Assembly (NCBI GenBank): GCA_907164885.2
Contig: OU015491.1
Coordinates: 113,347,194-113,411,193 of the forward strand
Direction: 5' to 3'
DNA length: 64,000 nt
DNA from: Dolomedes plantarius
Taxonomy: Eukaryota; Arthropoda; Arachnida; Araneae; Dolomedidae
A program made the translations under genes and the position numbers. The notes beneath the pieces are model-generated. The model saw only the letters and a list, made by a program, of their open reading frames with translations. It did no database searches and was not told where the DNA came from. This document shows, in pieces, positions 36,211 through 48,736 of this stretch (positions are counted from its first letter, which is position 1; each line of letters begins with the position of its first letter).

Positions 36211-37100
36211 ATGAATTTGTCCAAACGGGCTCAACGAATGATTATTCAGTTTGTGACGGCAAAAGGTGTTATTAAAGCCGAAATTTACGGTTGTCAGACG
36301 CATGATTGTCGGGACACAGTACCCAGTATTCACACGGTTTAAAGAATTTCGTAATGGGTGCCTGTTCAAGTACACTTGACCATTGCTCAAGTTCACATGA
36401 TGGTCAAGTGTACTTTAGACCTGCTCAAGTACACTTGATCATCACTACGGAATGCCGTGGACAAAATTTACTGCGGCGCTTTCGTTATGAGGTCCTCGAC
36501 GACACTCTCCTCCTCCTTCCCTGCCTATAAGGCCATCTGCACACGGAGCAACTCAAAAGAAACTGATAACTGACTCCAATCACAAACCAGTCCGTGATGA
36601 CGTCGCGGACTCTCGTATACGTCATTTGGCAGCTTGCCAAAAGAGCGGTTGTAACATAGATTGTGTAATAACACGCACAACGCAAGAGAAACTGGCGACT
36701 GCAGTTGCTAGTGGCTCGACACGTTGAGTTGCCTGCGACTGATTACAAACGCGTTGATGACGGGTTTGTAACCAGTTGCGCAGTGTGCGTGGCTCCATTC
36801 AATTACATAGGTTACGACTCATCACGGACTGGTTTGTTATTGGAGTCAGTTATCAGTTTCTTTTGAGTTGCTCCGTGTGCAGACGGCCTAACTCCGACCT
36901 GTCTCCCTGCGACTACCATATCTTCGGCCCAGTGAAAAAGACTTTCAAGGGCAACTGGTTTGCTAACAAATTCAGAGGTCCTATACGTCTTCCAAGACTG
37001 GTTCTTCAGACTACCACGGACGTTCTTCGCCAGGGTATCCAAAATCTAGTAAGCGCGTGGACACTTGATTCAACTGACAAGACGACGGAGTTGGCAACCG
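36211..37100 (+). pseudogene. mariner-like transposase relic interrupted by a MITE
   Basis: ATG at 36211 starts MNLSKRAQRMIIQF, typical of SETMAR-related mariner transposases, continuing to VPSIHTV around 36334. The middle, including the first catalytic Asp, is missing or scrambled. RRFRYEVLDD (about 36478-36507) is the segment normally just before the third catalytic motif. The MITE at 36531-36888 splits that motif; after it SDLSPCDYHIFGPVKK and GNWFANK resume. Removing the MITE and one TAA gives PAYNSDLSPCDY, the expected motif. A further frameshift lies in the CTCCTCCTCC run. It is clearly dead. The reading after about 37080 departs from the family. Confidence 0.75.
36531..36888. mobile_element. 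PIF/Harbinger-like MITE
   Basis: Near-perfect terminal inverted repeats of about 70 bases start GGCCATCTGCACACGGAGCA (left) and, complemented, GGCCGTCTGCACACGGAGCA (right). TAA flanks both ends (36528-36530 and 36889-36891). A 3 bp TWA duplication and GG-starting ends are PIF/Harbinger traits. No transposase is present in its 358 bp. Its insertion in a recognisable motif proves the duplication length. Confidence 0.85.
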
Positions 37101-38129
37101 AGAAGACGAAGTTGAGTGGATATTTAGCTCATGTATTACCATTACTTCCTAGATGTTCTTTTACTCCATCCAATAAACCATTACAGAAAATCCCAAAGTC
37201 TCACATTCTTTAAAGTCACACTTATAGCTAAAAGAGTATTGGTCATTTTTTTATCATTAAGAATAGTAAAAATTATCTACAAAATAACAGCTTTATAAAG
37301 TCTTCAATTAGAACTACCACTTCGATTATTTGCTATGGATATTTATTGTGGCTTTTGTTAAAGGAGCCGCAAAAGAAAATATTAGCTGTTTCTCAAAACT
37401 TCGTATCCAAAAAAATGCAAAATTTTAAGGCGACTATGGACCAGGAAAAACCTTTTTTATATACATCAACCAATTGCTATGAAATTTTGTATACTTATAC
37501 AGTGTTATTTAGAGATGAAAATGCTAAATTTAAAAAAAAATCTGAATGTAATTAAGATATTAATTAAAATCAGTTTGTTAATTAATCTATTTAAAAAATA
37601 CTCCATGTGCATCAATTTTTTTCTCAGATATCTAATTTTCTTTCTTAAGCTAGCTTTATATAGTTATAATAAAAGTTAGTAGCAATATTTGATTTACAGT
37701 CATATTTATAAAAACTAGAAAAGAAATCGGTATAAATAGGTCATTTATGCAAAATGTTTTCAAAAAAAAATTTTATTGTAAAAATTATAAGTTGTTTTAA
37801 AATAGCATAAGGAATTTATCACTAAGTTTTATTCTAACATATATAAATAATAATTTTATGAAATTTTATGAAAATTCAAGAAAAATTATGACACATGGAA
37901 CATTTTGAACTTACCGATATGACATGAAAACTTGTTTTGAGAAAATAGCATTTAAAGTTTTAATTTAACGTAACATTTCCATTGCTTACGTTTGAAAAAA
38001 TACTTATAACTCGGATAATAATGATTGGATCAACGTTTTTTTAAATTTATTTAAAGCTGATGAGTTACAGAATCATTTTCTGAAAAAAGAAAAAAAATCG
38101 TTTTTTTGACAAAATCTGAAGGTCCATTG
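37101..38129. other. AT-rich non-coding DNA
   Basis: No gene or repeat is recognised. Two short overlapping frames (37346-37679) are AT-driven. Confidence 0.45.
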
Positions 38130-39420
38130 CCGCCTTAAACAAACACTCATCATAAGAAACTAGTCAAGCATATATTCTATACTTTAGCAAAATTCTGCTG
38201 GAAAAACAAGAGGTTGTAGGGGGGATACGTCAGGAAATTGTCTCAGATATATCATGATGAAATTTTGAGCTTAATCTTTAAAAAGTTCAGTCGGGTGCTT
38301 CTTTATTTATCACTATTGGATAAGGCTCTGGACCTAAACTCTTGTTATTCAATAAAAGGATTGGGTACTACGTCATATCCCGAGATCTTCCTGAGTGAAA
38401 TACAGAAAAATGGATAACAAAACGGATTTCTCCCATCTTGGACTTTCTTGCCAAATTATATATGACTGATACAAAGTACGTTGCTTTAGGACATCTTCTT
38501 TGAATGGGAAAAACAAGTTGTATCAAAATTAAATTCCATTAAAAATGTATATTAAAAGCGAGGAAAGAAATTTGGACTGGTTCAGTTAGTCAAAGATCAT
38601 AAAAATCCATTAAATTTAAACATCTGCGTTATATTAACATTAATAATATTACATTTTATAGAAGAAAAAACGCATTCGAAATATTATTTCCTCTGATATT
38701 TTTTAAAATAATTATGTTAGAGCACATTTTAATATGACGATATGTTTTACAGTAAGATTAATTCGAGAATTAATTAAATATGCATATTATTTATTTACAT
38801 AAGAGAAGATTTTAGTTTGTGCTAAACATTTGCTTTGGATATCTTACTTATCGCTTTTATAAACTTTGTTAAATCACTAGATAAAAAAAAGACTACGTAT
38901 TTCTTAAGCTTAAGTATATAAAAAATACATATTTTTAAACAAACACTTATCTAAAAACATAGTCAAAGCATATATTCCGTACTTTAACAAGATTCTGCTG
39001 GAAAAACAAGAGGTACTAGAGGTTGGGGTGGGGGGACGTACAGAAACTCTCACAGAAATATCATGATGAAATTTTGAGCCTAATCTTTAAAAAGTTCAGT
39101 CGGGTGCTTCTTTATTTATCACTATTGGATAAGGCTTTAGACCTGAATTCTTGTTATTCAATAAAAGTATTGGGTACTACGTTATATCCTGAAATCTCCC
39201 TGAGTGAAATATAGAAAAGTGAATAAGAATATGGATTTCTTCCATCTTGTAAGTTGATGCGAAATTATATATGACTGCTGTTCAAAGTGTGTCGCTTTTG
39301 GACATTTTCTTTGAATGGGAAAATGAATCACAACGAAATTTGACTTCATAAAAAATATATCAAACACGATCAAAGGAATTTGGATCGCGAAAATCAATTA
39401 TATTTTTAAATAGGCGTTAT
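38130..39420. repeat. ~809 bp partial tandem duplication
   Basis: The block at about 38135-38540 recurs at about 38938-39340. The phrase 'tcgggtgcttctttatttatcactattgg' starts at 38291 and again at 39100. Divergence is visible by eye at perhaps one base in eight. The intervening 38540-38935 does not recur fully after 39420. The content is non-coding. Confidence 0.85.
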
Positions 39421-39575
39421 ATTACTATTTGTAATATTACAATCTATATGGTATTTTCTAAGCATATGAATGCTTATCTATGAATAATCATTAATATGCT
39501 TAGAAAATGCTTATCAAACTTATCTATGAATATTTCTAAACATATGCTTAGAAACGTGCACGGACATAAATGGCA

Positions 39576-40470
39576 CATTGATAAGTTTGTAATGATATAT
39601 TCAAAATATCTCATCGGAGATAAGAGTGGTGTAGGATCAAAACTTACAATCTCATCAAATAAATAAAGGAGTTGATAAGTTTGTAATGATATGTTAAAAA
39701 TATCGAATCAGATATATGAGTAGTATAGGATCAAAAGTAGCAATCTCATCAAATAAGTACATTGATAAATTTGTAATGATATATTCAAAAATATTCAATT
39801 TGAGATGTAGGATCAAAACTAGAAATTTCATCAGATAAATAAACGCATTGATAAATTTGTAATAATATATTAAAAAATATCGAATCTTAAAAAATATCGA
39901 ATCAGAGATATTAGTAGTATAGGATCAAAAGTAGCAATCTCATCAAATAAGTACATTGATAAGTTTGTGATGATGCATTTAAAAATATTCAATTAGAGAT
40001 ATTAGTGATAAAGGATCAAAACTAGTAATCTCACCAAATAAATAAATGCATTGATAAGTTTGTAATGGTATATTAGAAAATATAGAATTTGATATATGAG
40101 AAGTATTGGATCAAAACTAGCAATCTCATCAAATAAGTACATTGATAAGTTTGTAATGATATATTAAAACATACATTAAAAAATATTGAACTAGAGATAG
40201 GAGGGGTGTAGGATAAAAACTAGCAATCTTATATAAATAAGTACATTGATAGGTTTGTAATGATATATTAAAAAATATTGAATTAGAGATATGAGTGGTG
40301 TAGGATCAAAACTAGCAATCTTATATAAATAAGTACATTGATAAGTTTGTAGTTATATATTCCAAAATACTGAAATTGAGATATGAATGGTGTAGGATCA
40401 AAACTAGCAATCTTATCAGATAAATACATTGATACGTTTGAAATTATGTATTAAAAATATCGATGATCTA
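39576..40470. repeat. Minisatellite, ~91 bp units, ten copies
   Basis: 'ttgataagtttgtaatgatat' begins near 39578, 39672, 39762, 39848, 39956, 40051, 40142, 40246, 40338 and 40429. Each copy is followed by 'aaaatatcgaatcagagatatgagtagtgtaggatcaaaactagcaatctcatcaaataa' in diverged form. Spacings run 86-108 bases. A Tigger-like or coding origin is not evident. Confidence 0.9.
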
Positions 40471-41573
40471 TAACTCAGAAATTTTAGAAGATATAAAATT
40501 TATATTGCCTTTAGAAAAATGCCTACATTATTTTTAATTTGTTTTCCATTTAGCGAAAAAATTTCCTATTTAACTGATTTAAATACTATAATAAAGTATA
40601 TTTAAATCAGTTTAGAAAAAAAAATGGAGATTGGTAGTTTTAATCCTGCACTATTCAAATATTCACGGCATGCCACGAGTGATCAAAATCACCTCAATGT
40701 TTTACTTTGGTAGGAGGTAAGGTTTTATGGAGATTTGTCAGCGAGACATCTGGAAGCTGAATACTCAATGCTGAGGCCAACGGAGACATTTCTTGACATA
40801 TTGCTTAGCCAGTATTTCCATTTGTGGACTTGTTCGCAAGATTTATTATTGTTAGTGCATGCAAAACTTCTAGCTAAGGGATTCTTAGCTTTTAGTAATC
40901 GCATAGTTGAAATATATTAGATAGAAAGAACCACTCTTAAGGGACGATAATTAAAATCAGATTTAAAGTAAACATCTTCAGATGACGGAAATTTTGGGTG
41001 AGGATAGAAGCAAGAATGGAGAAGGAAATATATCTAAAGAACATGGAGATAGTTAAGGATCAGTTGTAAATTCCGTAATATAAATTTTTTACCCCATTTC
41101 CCTCCAAAATAAGTTGGATTTAATTTTGTTCCTCATACTATAGTCATTGCCTTCAATACTTTAATATATTTATTTACTTACACAGAAAATTATTGGAATT
41201 ATAAATATAATTCACTAAAACATTATTTATGTTCATTTAGACTTGTTCAGCTCTATTTAGGGAGGATTTCTATTTTATGATATATCTAAATATATATATA
41301 TATATTAAAAGTTGTAAATGAAATCCAGTACATTATGGCAAATCAAAAGAAGATGACAAGATATAAACATGTTTAATGGTATTGTCAACAGTGCCGATAT
41401 TAAATTAAAACAATAGATTTTTCTGTTACTTGGGACCTTCAAGATATACACATATTCACAAAGGACAATCCTTCAATAAATGGGGCGTAAGGTTGCATAC
41501 AAATTACAGATTAGATGAAACAAGTTTACCAATTCCGTAAGAATTATTTTTATTTTATTTTAAGTATATATAT
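40471..41573. other. Non-coding DNA
   Basis: A small inverted pair AACTGATTTAAATACT / AGTATATTTAAATCAGTT lies at about 40576-40613. About 40650-41060 is more complex, with an unrecognised 61-codon frame. Confidence 0.45.
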
Positions 41574-41815
<242 letters not shown>

Positions 41816-43120
41816 CAGGGTGCGTTCCATAAGTAATGCGACCAAATTCATAAAAAATTATTTATTGGACATATTCGTACAATTAGTTAAAAATCTTCAA
41901 AATAGCACCCTCCTGCTTCGATACATTTATGGAGGCGGTGTTTTCAGGCCTGGAAGGCATCCTGGAAGGCCTTCTCCGGGAGGTCCTTTAGAGCCGATGT
42001 AACATGAGTCTGGATGTTTTCAATCGTGTCCCAATGTTTCCCTTTCAGGGCTCGTTTTAAGCGAGGAAACAAAATAAAAGTCTGGGGGAGCCAGGTCAGG
42101 ACTATAGGGAGGCTGGGGAACCAGTGGCCAGGAAATCGTTGACAATGAAGGCGCTGTGGCTTGGCGCGTTATCGTGATGAAGTTTCCACGCGTCCTTGAT
42201 GTCACTTCGGCAACACGCGACCCTCCTTTTCAGCCTTTTGAGCACTTCCATACAAAAAGCTGCGTTCACAGTGGTCCCAGTAGGTACGAATTCGTGGTGG
42301 ACAATGCCTCTGACACCAAAGAAGACAATGAGCATGGTTTTGATCCTGGACTTGCTCATGCGTGCCTTCTTGGGACGGGGCGACGATGGGGTGTGCCACT
42401 CTGAACTCTGCCTTTTTGTTTCCGGGTCGTATTCAAAAATCCATGACTCATCACCGGTGATAACTGAGTTTAAAAAATTAGGATCCTTTTCACACATTTC
42501 CAAGAGTTCTTGGCACCGGAGCACTCGCATGTCCTTTTGTTTGTCGGTCAACACTCTTTGGGACCAGTTTGGCGCACACCTTTTTCGTGTTCAAATCTTC
42601 GGATACAATGCGATAAACAGTTGATTTCGGCATCTGTAGAGTTTCTGCTATCCATTGAAGGCTCAATCGTCGGTCAGATTTCAAACAATCACGCACACGC
42701 GTCACATTTTCGTCGATTCGGGAGGTTGATGGACGTCCACTGCGGGGTTCGTCGGCGACATCCTCTAGGCCCTCCTTGAACGACTTGTGCAATCGGTGAA
42801 CTTGTGATTTGGACAAGATATCACTCCCAAAGGCCTGTTGAATTAATAGAAACGTTTCGGTGGCAGACTTCCCAAGTGTAATGCAAAATTTGATAGCGCA
42901 ACGTTGCTCCATAGAACGATCCATTGCGCCGTGTTACATCAAGCTCAAAACGGGCTCCACAGAAAGCACGTCCTGACTATCCGGCAGCTCGGAGCCTACT
43001 GAGAATGGGTGCGTTATGAAGCTAACACCCCCCTCCACCTAGCCCAGCAGGTTAGAGGGCGCTGCGGTATACAGTCGCGTCAGAAAAAAATTGGTCGCAT
43101 TACTTATTGAACGCACCTTG
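41816..43120 (-). mobile_element. mariner (DD34D) transposon, dead
   Basis: The left end is CAGGGTGCGTTCCATAAGTA and the right end, complemented, is CAAGGTGCGTTCAATAAGTA. Inverted similarity extends through AATGCGACCAA. The left flank is TA and the right flank CA, a decayed duplication. It encodes a minus-strand transposase. At 1305 bp it is full size. It lies between two TA microsatellites. Confidence 0.88.
41887..42924 (-). pseudogene. mariner transposase, full length but frameshifted
   Basis: From ATG at 42924 (MDRSMEQRCAIKFCITLGKS) the helix-turn-helix region runs through AETLQMPKSTVYRIV. A frameshift near 42560 leads into LTDKQKDMRVLRC. The core has TGDESWIFEYDPETKRQS, HHDNAPSHSA and YSPDLAPPDF. 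Between the last two, about five residues are missing, consistent with a ~14 bp deletion and frameshift near 42130. The normal spacing would be 34 (DD34D). A TGA near 41953 precedes the conserved tail [13 protein letters not shown] and the stop at 41887. The 346-codon span equals a normal mariner transposase. This is the lineage that gave SETMAR-like genes in animals. Confidence 0.88.
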
Positions 43121-43122
43121 CA

Positions 43123-43559
43123 TATATATATATATATAAATATATATATTCTATTTAAAAATTAAAATAATATGAAAGTAAATATCACTAAACCTTTATA
43201 AAGCATTATAAAGTAGCGGTGGATTACAATACGTGTTTAAAAATATTTGAATTTGGAATACATTCGCACATCCGTAAATATGTATTTCCTATTATATCGG
43301 AAGGGAAATATAGGAAGGTATTGTAATCCATATTTGTTGAATTCTACTGTTTATTTTTTTAAAACAATTCCAATTATCTAACGATTCTAACTCTTAATTT
43401 TGCGTCCTGTCTGTAAACAATAAAAACAGTGAAAATCATTAAATCTACAGAGTACCTTATTTTGATGGCTTAAAAAGCTTCCAAAGATTTTCTTTTTCAT
43501 GTAGCAATTATAAATGTCTTGTAAAGCATATTTTCAAATTGTGTATGTATATATGTATG

Positions 43560-43594
<35 letters not shown>

Positions 43595-45627
43595 TCATAC
43601 TAGCTAAAATATTCTGTAGGTTGATATCTGGCATGGTGTGCAGCCGTAATTTGTTAGTTGTTTTATATTTATGCTTATGTGCTAAATAACTGATGAAAAG
43701 AGGAAGATACTTTAAAACGGCAGATGAACATTACATCAAATTTATGTATATTCTCTTCCATTTTTTATGGTTCTTGCAAGTTTTAAATTAGCTGATGTTG
43801 AGAGTTAAACTGTTAGTTTATTTTAATATTTACAAATTATTTGTTGCTATTATACGTTGTAACAGAAAAGAAAATTTAAATATTTTTGAAACCTTAAAAT
43901 CGACACTCTGAAATATAAATTTAACTGACATTTCTTAGTTCACACACATGCTTGTTACATTTGTTGTATATATCCAATAAAGGTAACAATCATGTGGAAA
44001 CAATACAAGAAATTGCAAAAAGCATATGATATTGATAAAAATCTTTGTAAAGATTAAAATAAATGATTAGTTTAACTCCTAACTTTAATTAATTTAAAGC
44101 TTATGGGAATTATAAAGAACGGAAGAGAATATCCATCTGCTTGAGCTGCTACTTTATTTATGTTTTCACAAAGTAAATTTACTATTAAAATACATTAATT
44201 GGTTAGAATTGACGTTTTTGATAAGTATTTTTATAATTTCTCTTCATTATAAATGTAAATAAAATTTTCTATAGATATAGAAATTAATACAATATTAAAT
44301 ACTTAAGTACAAAACTATATATGCTAAGAAATTGAAATTTTATAACAATGCAGCACAAAAAGTATCTCTATAATAGAGTACTAAGTCTTAACTTAATTTA
44401 CTTTACTGAAGATCAATACCGTGTACGTAAGTTAATTTAGTGAACATAAAATAGACTAAGTTTCTTAATCAATTATTCTCCAACAACACTCTCTTTATTC
44501 ATCATTGTTATTTTAAACCCTAATTACGGAGGCAAGTATTATACACTAATTATGACAGCGTTATAAATATGCTTCGTATGTTTCATTCTAAATCTTATTT
44601 CATAAGATGTCTCGCACAATGTATGGCTCAGAGGAGGTGGTTATAAAGACCATTTCTTTTCATTTAACTTCTTTGCTTGAACATTGCTAATTCGTTTATC
44701 GCATTAAGTCCTTATCACGGTTGGGAAACGGTAAGAAAATAGGTTTAATTTGCCGCGTCTTTAATGATTTACTCTTGTTATTTTTTCCATATAACTGGTA
44801 ACTTAAGGTACGTTCCAGAGCAAAGGGAATAGAGAATAGGGAAACATGCGCCAAAAAATAATTAAGAATTCTTAAGAACTTGCTGGTAAAAAATGATAAA
44901 GACCTTTGAAAATATATTACATTTGATTTTGTAAATATTCATTCTTCCTTAATTATATAACAGAATACCGTTGGGATGTATATTCCATCTTCCATCATAA
45001 TTTAGAATGAAGATGGTAGATAAAATTAATTCTGTTGTTTCAGGTTTGTATATTCGGGGATAAAAGAATTTAAAAAAGAAATTGGGGAAGTGAGTAAAAA
45101 TTATAAAGTCACTGCACGAAGAAACTGTAATAAGAAACAAGTTTTATGTACAAAGAGAATTCTTATTTAATATATACTTGCTCTTTACTCCCGATTGCAA
45201 CAAAAAAAATTAAAACAATACCTATTTCCTCTCAATCCACGTAAAATGTTCAGGAGTTTTAATTATAGAAATAACACAACCAGGAAATCGTTTTCTTGGA
45301 AGCAAAAGATTAATTAATTTCATGGTTTAAAAGAACTGCGTGTAGTTTTTTGTCATTTCTAACGAAGTTAGCTGATTCCATTTAGAGCATATAATATTTT
45401 AGAAGTTATAAAAGTTTTAATTCAATATACAATTAACTATGCAATACCAAATAATATAAAAAATTAGTCAAAAAAAATTTCTGATTAAAAAAAGAAGTCT
45501 TCAATTTATATTTTATAAAACTTATCTGTTTTTATCAGGGATATCGAAATTTCTTTCAGAAAATCGGCCAGACCAGTTTCTATCACCTACCTGAAAAATT
45601 AAAATACGATATTAATATACATAAAGA

Positions 45628-45629
<2 letters not shown>
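43123..45629. other. AT-rich non-coding DNA with small repeats
   Basis: Contains a short (TA)n at 43121-43150, an inverted pair TGGATTACAATAC / GTATTGTAATCCA (about 43219 and 43318, a ~110 bp foldback) and a (TATG/TA)n tract at 43545-43592. No genes are recognised. Confidence 0.5.

Positions 45630-45662
<33 letters not shown>
45630..45662. repeat. (TA)n microsatellite
   Basis: Simple dinucleotide run. Confidence 0.9.
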
Positions 45663-45666
<4 letters not shown>

Positions 45667-47088
45667 GAATAACACACATAATTAATGAAGAATACATTTA
45701 GAAAAAATTCAGAATTGGTACACACTAATTACTGATTCACGATGAGAAGGATATAGTCGTAGAAAAGGAGAAATATATGCAAAAAATTCAAAAACGCAAG
45801 GGGTATGCAGTTGTGGAGCACAACAATAAAGAAAGAGCACAAATGCAGTCGACCAATAAACTTTATTTAGTTGCAGCACCATGATGACATATTTAGCAGA
45901 TAGTACAAAATTAAAATGTAGGATAACAGAGTGGCCCGCATTTTAGGAAGTATATTGGTGGACTTACCCGGAGAGCGGTAAGGTAAGACGCTCGATTACA
46001 TGGGACGAAATTATAGACCATATTTAACCGAGACTGTTAATGTTGCGGAAGAGTTAGAAGAGCAGAAATGTCTCCCATTTCGGCATTATATAAAATGGGC
46101 ATTTCCCTGTTTCACCCGTAGCGAAAAAACATTTAGTATGTTAAAAATAATCACGGGGTCTATACCCTCGTGTTTTTCAGGTGATTTGAATTTAAGGTAA
46201 AATAGTCTAGATTGGTGTAGATAGGGTTTCCGCGTTCTGTTAAAGAGTAATTATTTGAAAACCGAACTTATTCATTATATTCAAACTTAATTAGACCTAC
46301 ATTTTCCCCACCATTTAAATTTATGCTGACCCTTAATGCAAGTGTCGAATCGTTCCCAGGAACTGTAAATAGCTTGCAAATGTATTACTCTGTGAAAATG
46401 CTTTTTTTATTGCTGAAAATGATCAATAATAAATACATTTAATGCACTATTAAAGATTCCCGAAATTTAAGTCGATTCACCTTTTTCGTCAAACATTTTC
46501 CCGGTGAAATAATTGTTTGAGAGGAGATTTTTTGATTTTCTTTCGCAATTCGTAACGAGATATAAATGTCTTCAGCATTACTCTAAACAAATTATGTCTT
46601 CATGAGAAAATTTGATACGGATTTAAATTTCAATTACAAATGCTTTTAGAAAATTCTGCCTCTCAACATGAAATTGGAATTTTAAAATAAACGGATCTGA
46701 AATTATTTAATTCATTGGATTAGATCTATGATCTTTTCATGGAATTTGAATTTTTCGCAATACGTACAATGCTTTTAAGGCACTGTTATTATTATCATCT
46801 GCTAGCTTAATAAAATTATTTAGATTGGTATCGGATGGCAGCAATGCACGCTGACAAGATTAGAAGATGCTAAAATTTAATAAGCACTCGTAGTGAAAGG
46901 GATTATTCCCATTGGGCTGAATAAATACGAGAAAAAAGAAAGAAAAGCAAAAGAGATTTTAATAAAAAAACTGATTTTCAAAGTTAAAAATACAAATTTT
47001 CAAATAATCCTTCCACTTATCTTCTATGCCCATTTTCTTTTCCTTTCCTGGTTAAAAATAAACAATAATTCTTTTACAATATTTCTAT

Positions 47089-47093
<5 letters not shown>
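45663..47093. other. Non-coding DNA
   Basis: About 45820-46260 and 46300-46860 have more balanced composition. A 66-codon frame at 46000-46200 is unrecognised. No element ends are seen. Confidence 0.4.
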
Positions 47094-47127
<34 letters not shown>

Positions 47128-47130
<3 letters not shown>

Positions 47131-48667
47131 TAGACTCTCAACTAACTGGGAGGGATAGGAAATATCAAATCCCGGTTAAACCAAATGCATGAAAATATTT
47201 TAAATAGATATTATTTGCATACATATATAGCGAATCATAAAAAGTCAAAATCGATATAATTACTTCATTAAAATCAAAATCGATATAATTACTTCAGTGT
47301 CAATTAATGCATACTCGCTCGACTGTATATAATTGGAAGTTTGATCCATGTGTAGATTTATTTGCAGTGGCGTAGATTTATTTGCAGTGTCATAAAATAG
47401 TACTTACAATATTTTTTTTTATATTTGACACATTTAAGGTTAAACGCTTTAAATATTAGAAAAATATGAAATTAAAGAAGAATTTTTTTTCCTTTTTCTC
47501 TTTGAGAAATTGTGCTGTGAGCATTTCTAAAAAAAAATTCAGGCAGACTACTGTCATGTTGTTTGTTGCTCAAGGCATTCCAAAAGTGTTTCTATATGGA
47601 TTAATCACAGTGGCAATTTCAGTTCTTCTTCATATTCTTCATCATCATTTATTTGTAGTGTGTCAGTTGTCACGTGTTCTAAATTTTCTTGCCAGTTGAT
47701 ACTTCATGACCAGCTAAATTTTTCTCAGAATAGATCCCATCGCGAAATGATTGATGATCGACATTCTCACATCCATAAATTAATTTCAATTTCTTTAACA
47801 TTTCCGATCAAAGGTGATCATTGTTCTCTTCTTGTTCAATAAGTCTTTATCGTTTCCAGGTAAAATTTTGCACCAAGAAATCTTTATGGTTGTGTCTTTT
47901 ATTGCTTTTCATGCAACCGTAATTTTATAAACTGCATCCAACACTGTTAGTTTTTTTTCCAAAATTTCAACAAATCACAATAGTTTTCTTTTTCTAGATT
48001 CATCAGCAAATTTATATGAGAAATAGCTTTCAAATTTTGAATTATACCTTGATCAATCGGTTGTACTAGATATATATGCTAGAGCTGTAACGTTGGGTTG
48101 TAAACATTTTAGGGAAGTATTTCTCTCGTCAGATTTCAGGATTTCTTCATTGGGATGACTTGGTGAAATGTTTAATAACATTATTCTGTAGTAAACGCTG
48201 GGATAATAAATCGTGTCGTACTGATGGTACAAATTTATATTCAAACCAATTGAAAAACGTATCTGTCTATTCAGGCTGATTTATTTTTATAATAATGAAC
48301 AAACAAATTTGATGTTGAAGTGCCCGAGGTCTTCTTCTGTCTACTTACACATAAAGTTTCAAGAAGTGTGATCCAGTGGCATTACCAAAGAAAAGAACTG
48401 TTAATCTTTGTATTTGTATTTTGTCTCCCGAAGCCCTAATTTCAGGAGTCATTGTTGGAAGACATTTGCAGTACAATCCTGTTTCATTCGCCTTGATTAG
48501 GGACAAGTTCATTGATTACAATAAGTTGTTGAAATTCTGTGGCAAATTCTTCTGCGACAAAGTATTTTTCTTTGAATTGTAATCTGGATTTCATGTCTCT
48601 GCTTATTCCTCGTCAGCCATCCAAAACATGCATCGGAATCACCTTGCAATTTTAGCACGTCAAAAAA

Positions 48668-48672
<5 letters not shown>
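47128..48672 (-). mobile_element. pogo/Tigger-like transposon, truncated
   Basis: One end begins CAGTAGACTCTCAACTAACT after TA (47126-47127), the usual form of pogo/Tigger termini. A minus-strand transposase remnant runs away from this end. At the other side the element stops at a (TA)n tract without a matching terminus, so the transposase N-terminus and that end are lost. Confidence 0.78.
47640..48650 (-). pseudogene. Tigger/pogo (CENP-B-like) transposase, catalytic Asp lost
   Basis: Minus-strand decoding gives NETGLYCKCLP (about 48490), NATGSHFLKLYV (about 48365), LLNISPSHPNEEILKS (about 48160), LQPNVTALAYISSTTDQGIIQNLK (48110-48030, seen in two parts) and a Leu-rich tail with an acidic patch near 47640. 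These follow the order in Tigger/jerky DDE proteins: ADETGLYWK, GSHKLK, LLLDNAPSHP, LPPNVTALIQPMDQGVI. In both catalytic positions Asp reads Asn (ADET to ANET, LLD to LLN), each explained by a G-to-A change. Several frameshifts are present, and the DNA-binding N-terminus is absent. Confidence 0.8.

Positions 48673-48734
<62 letters not shown>
48673..48734. repeat. (TA)n microsatellite
   Basis: Simple run separating the Tigger relic from the nested MITEs. Confidence 0.95.

Positions 48735-48736
<2 letters not shown>

Noticed and set aside
39576..40470. CRISPR-like regular repeats (also 11195-12030)
   Set aside because: Units are diverged, contiguous and of variable length, with no conserved repeat plus unique spacer pattern; the context is eukaryotic.
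42156..42779. Long plus-strand frames over the mariner element
   Set aside because: They are antisense shadows of the minus-strand transposase.
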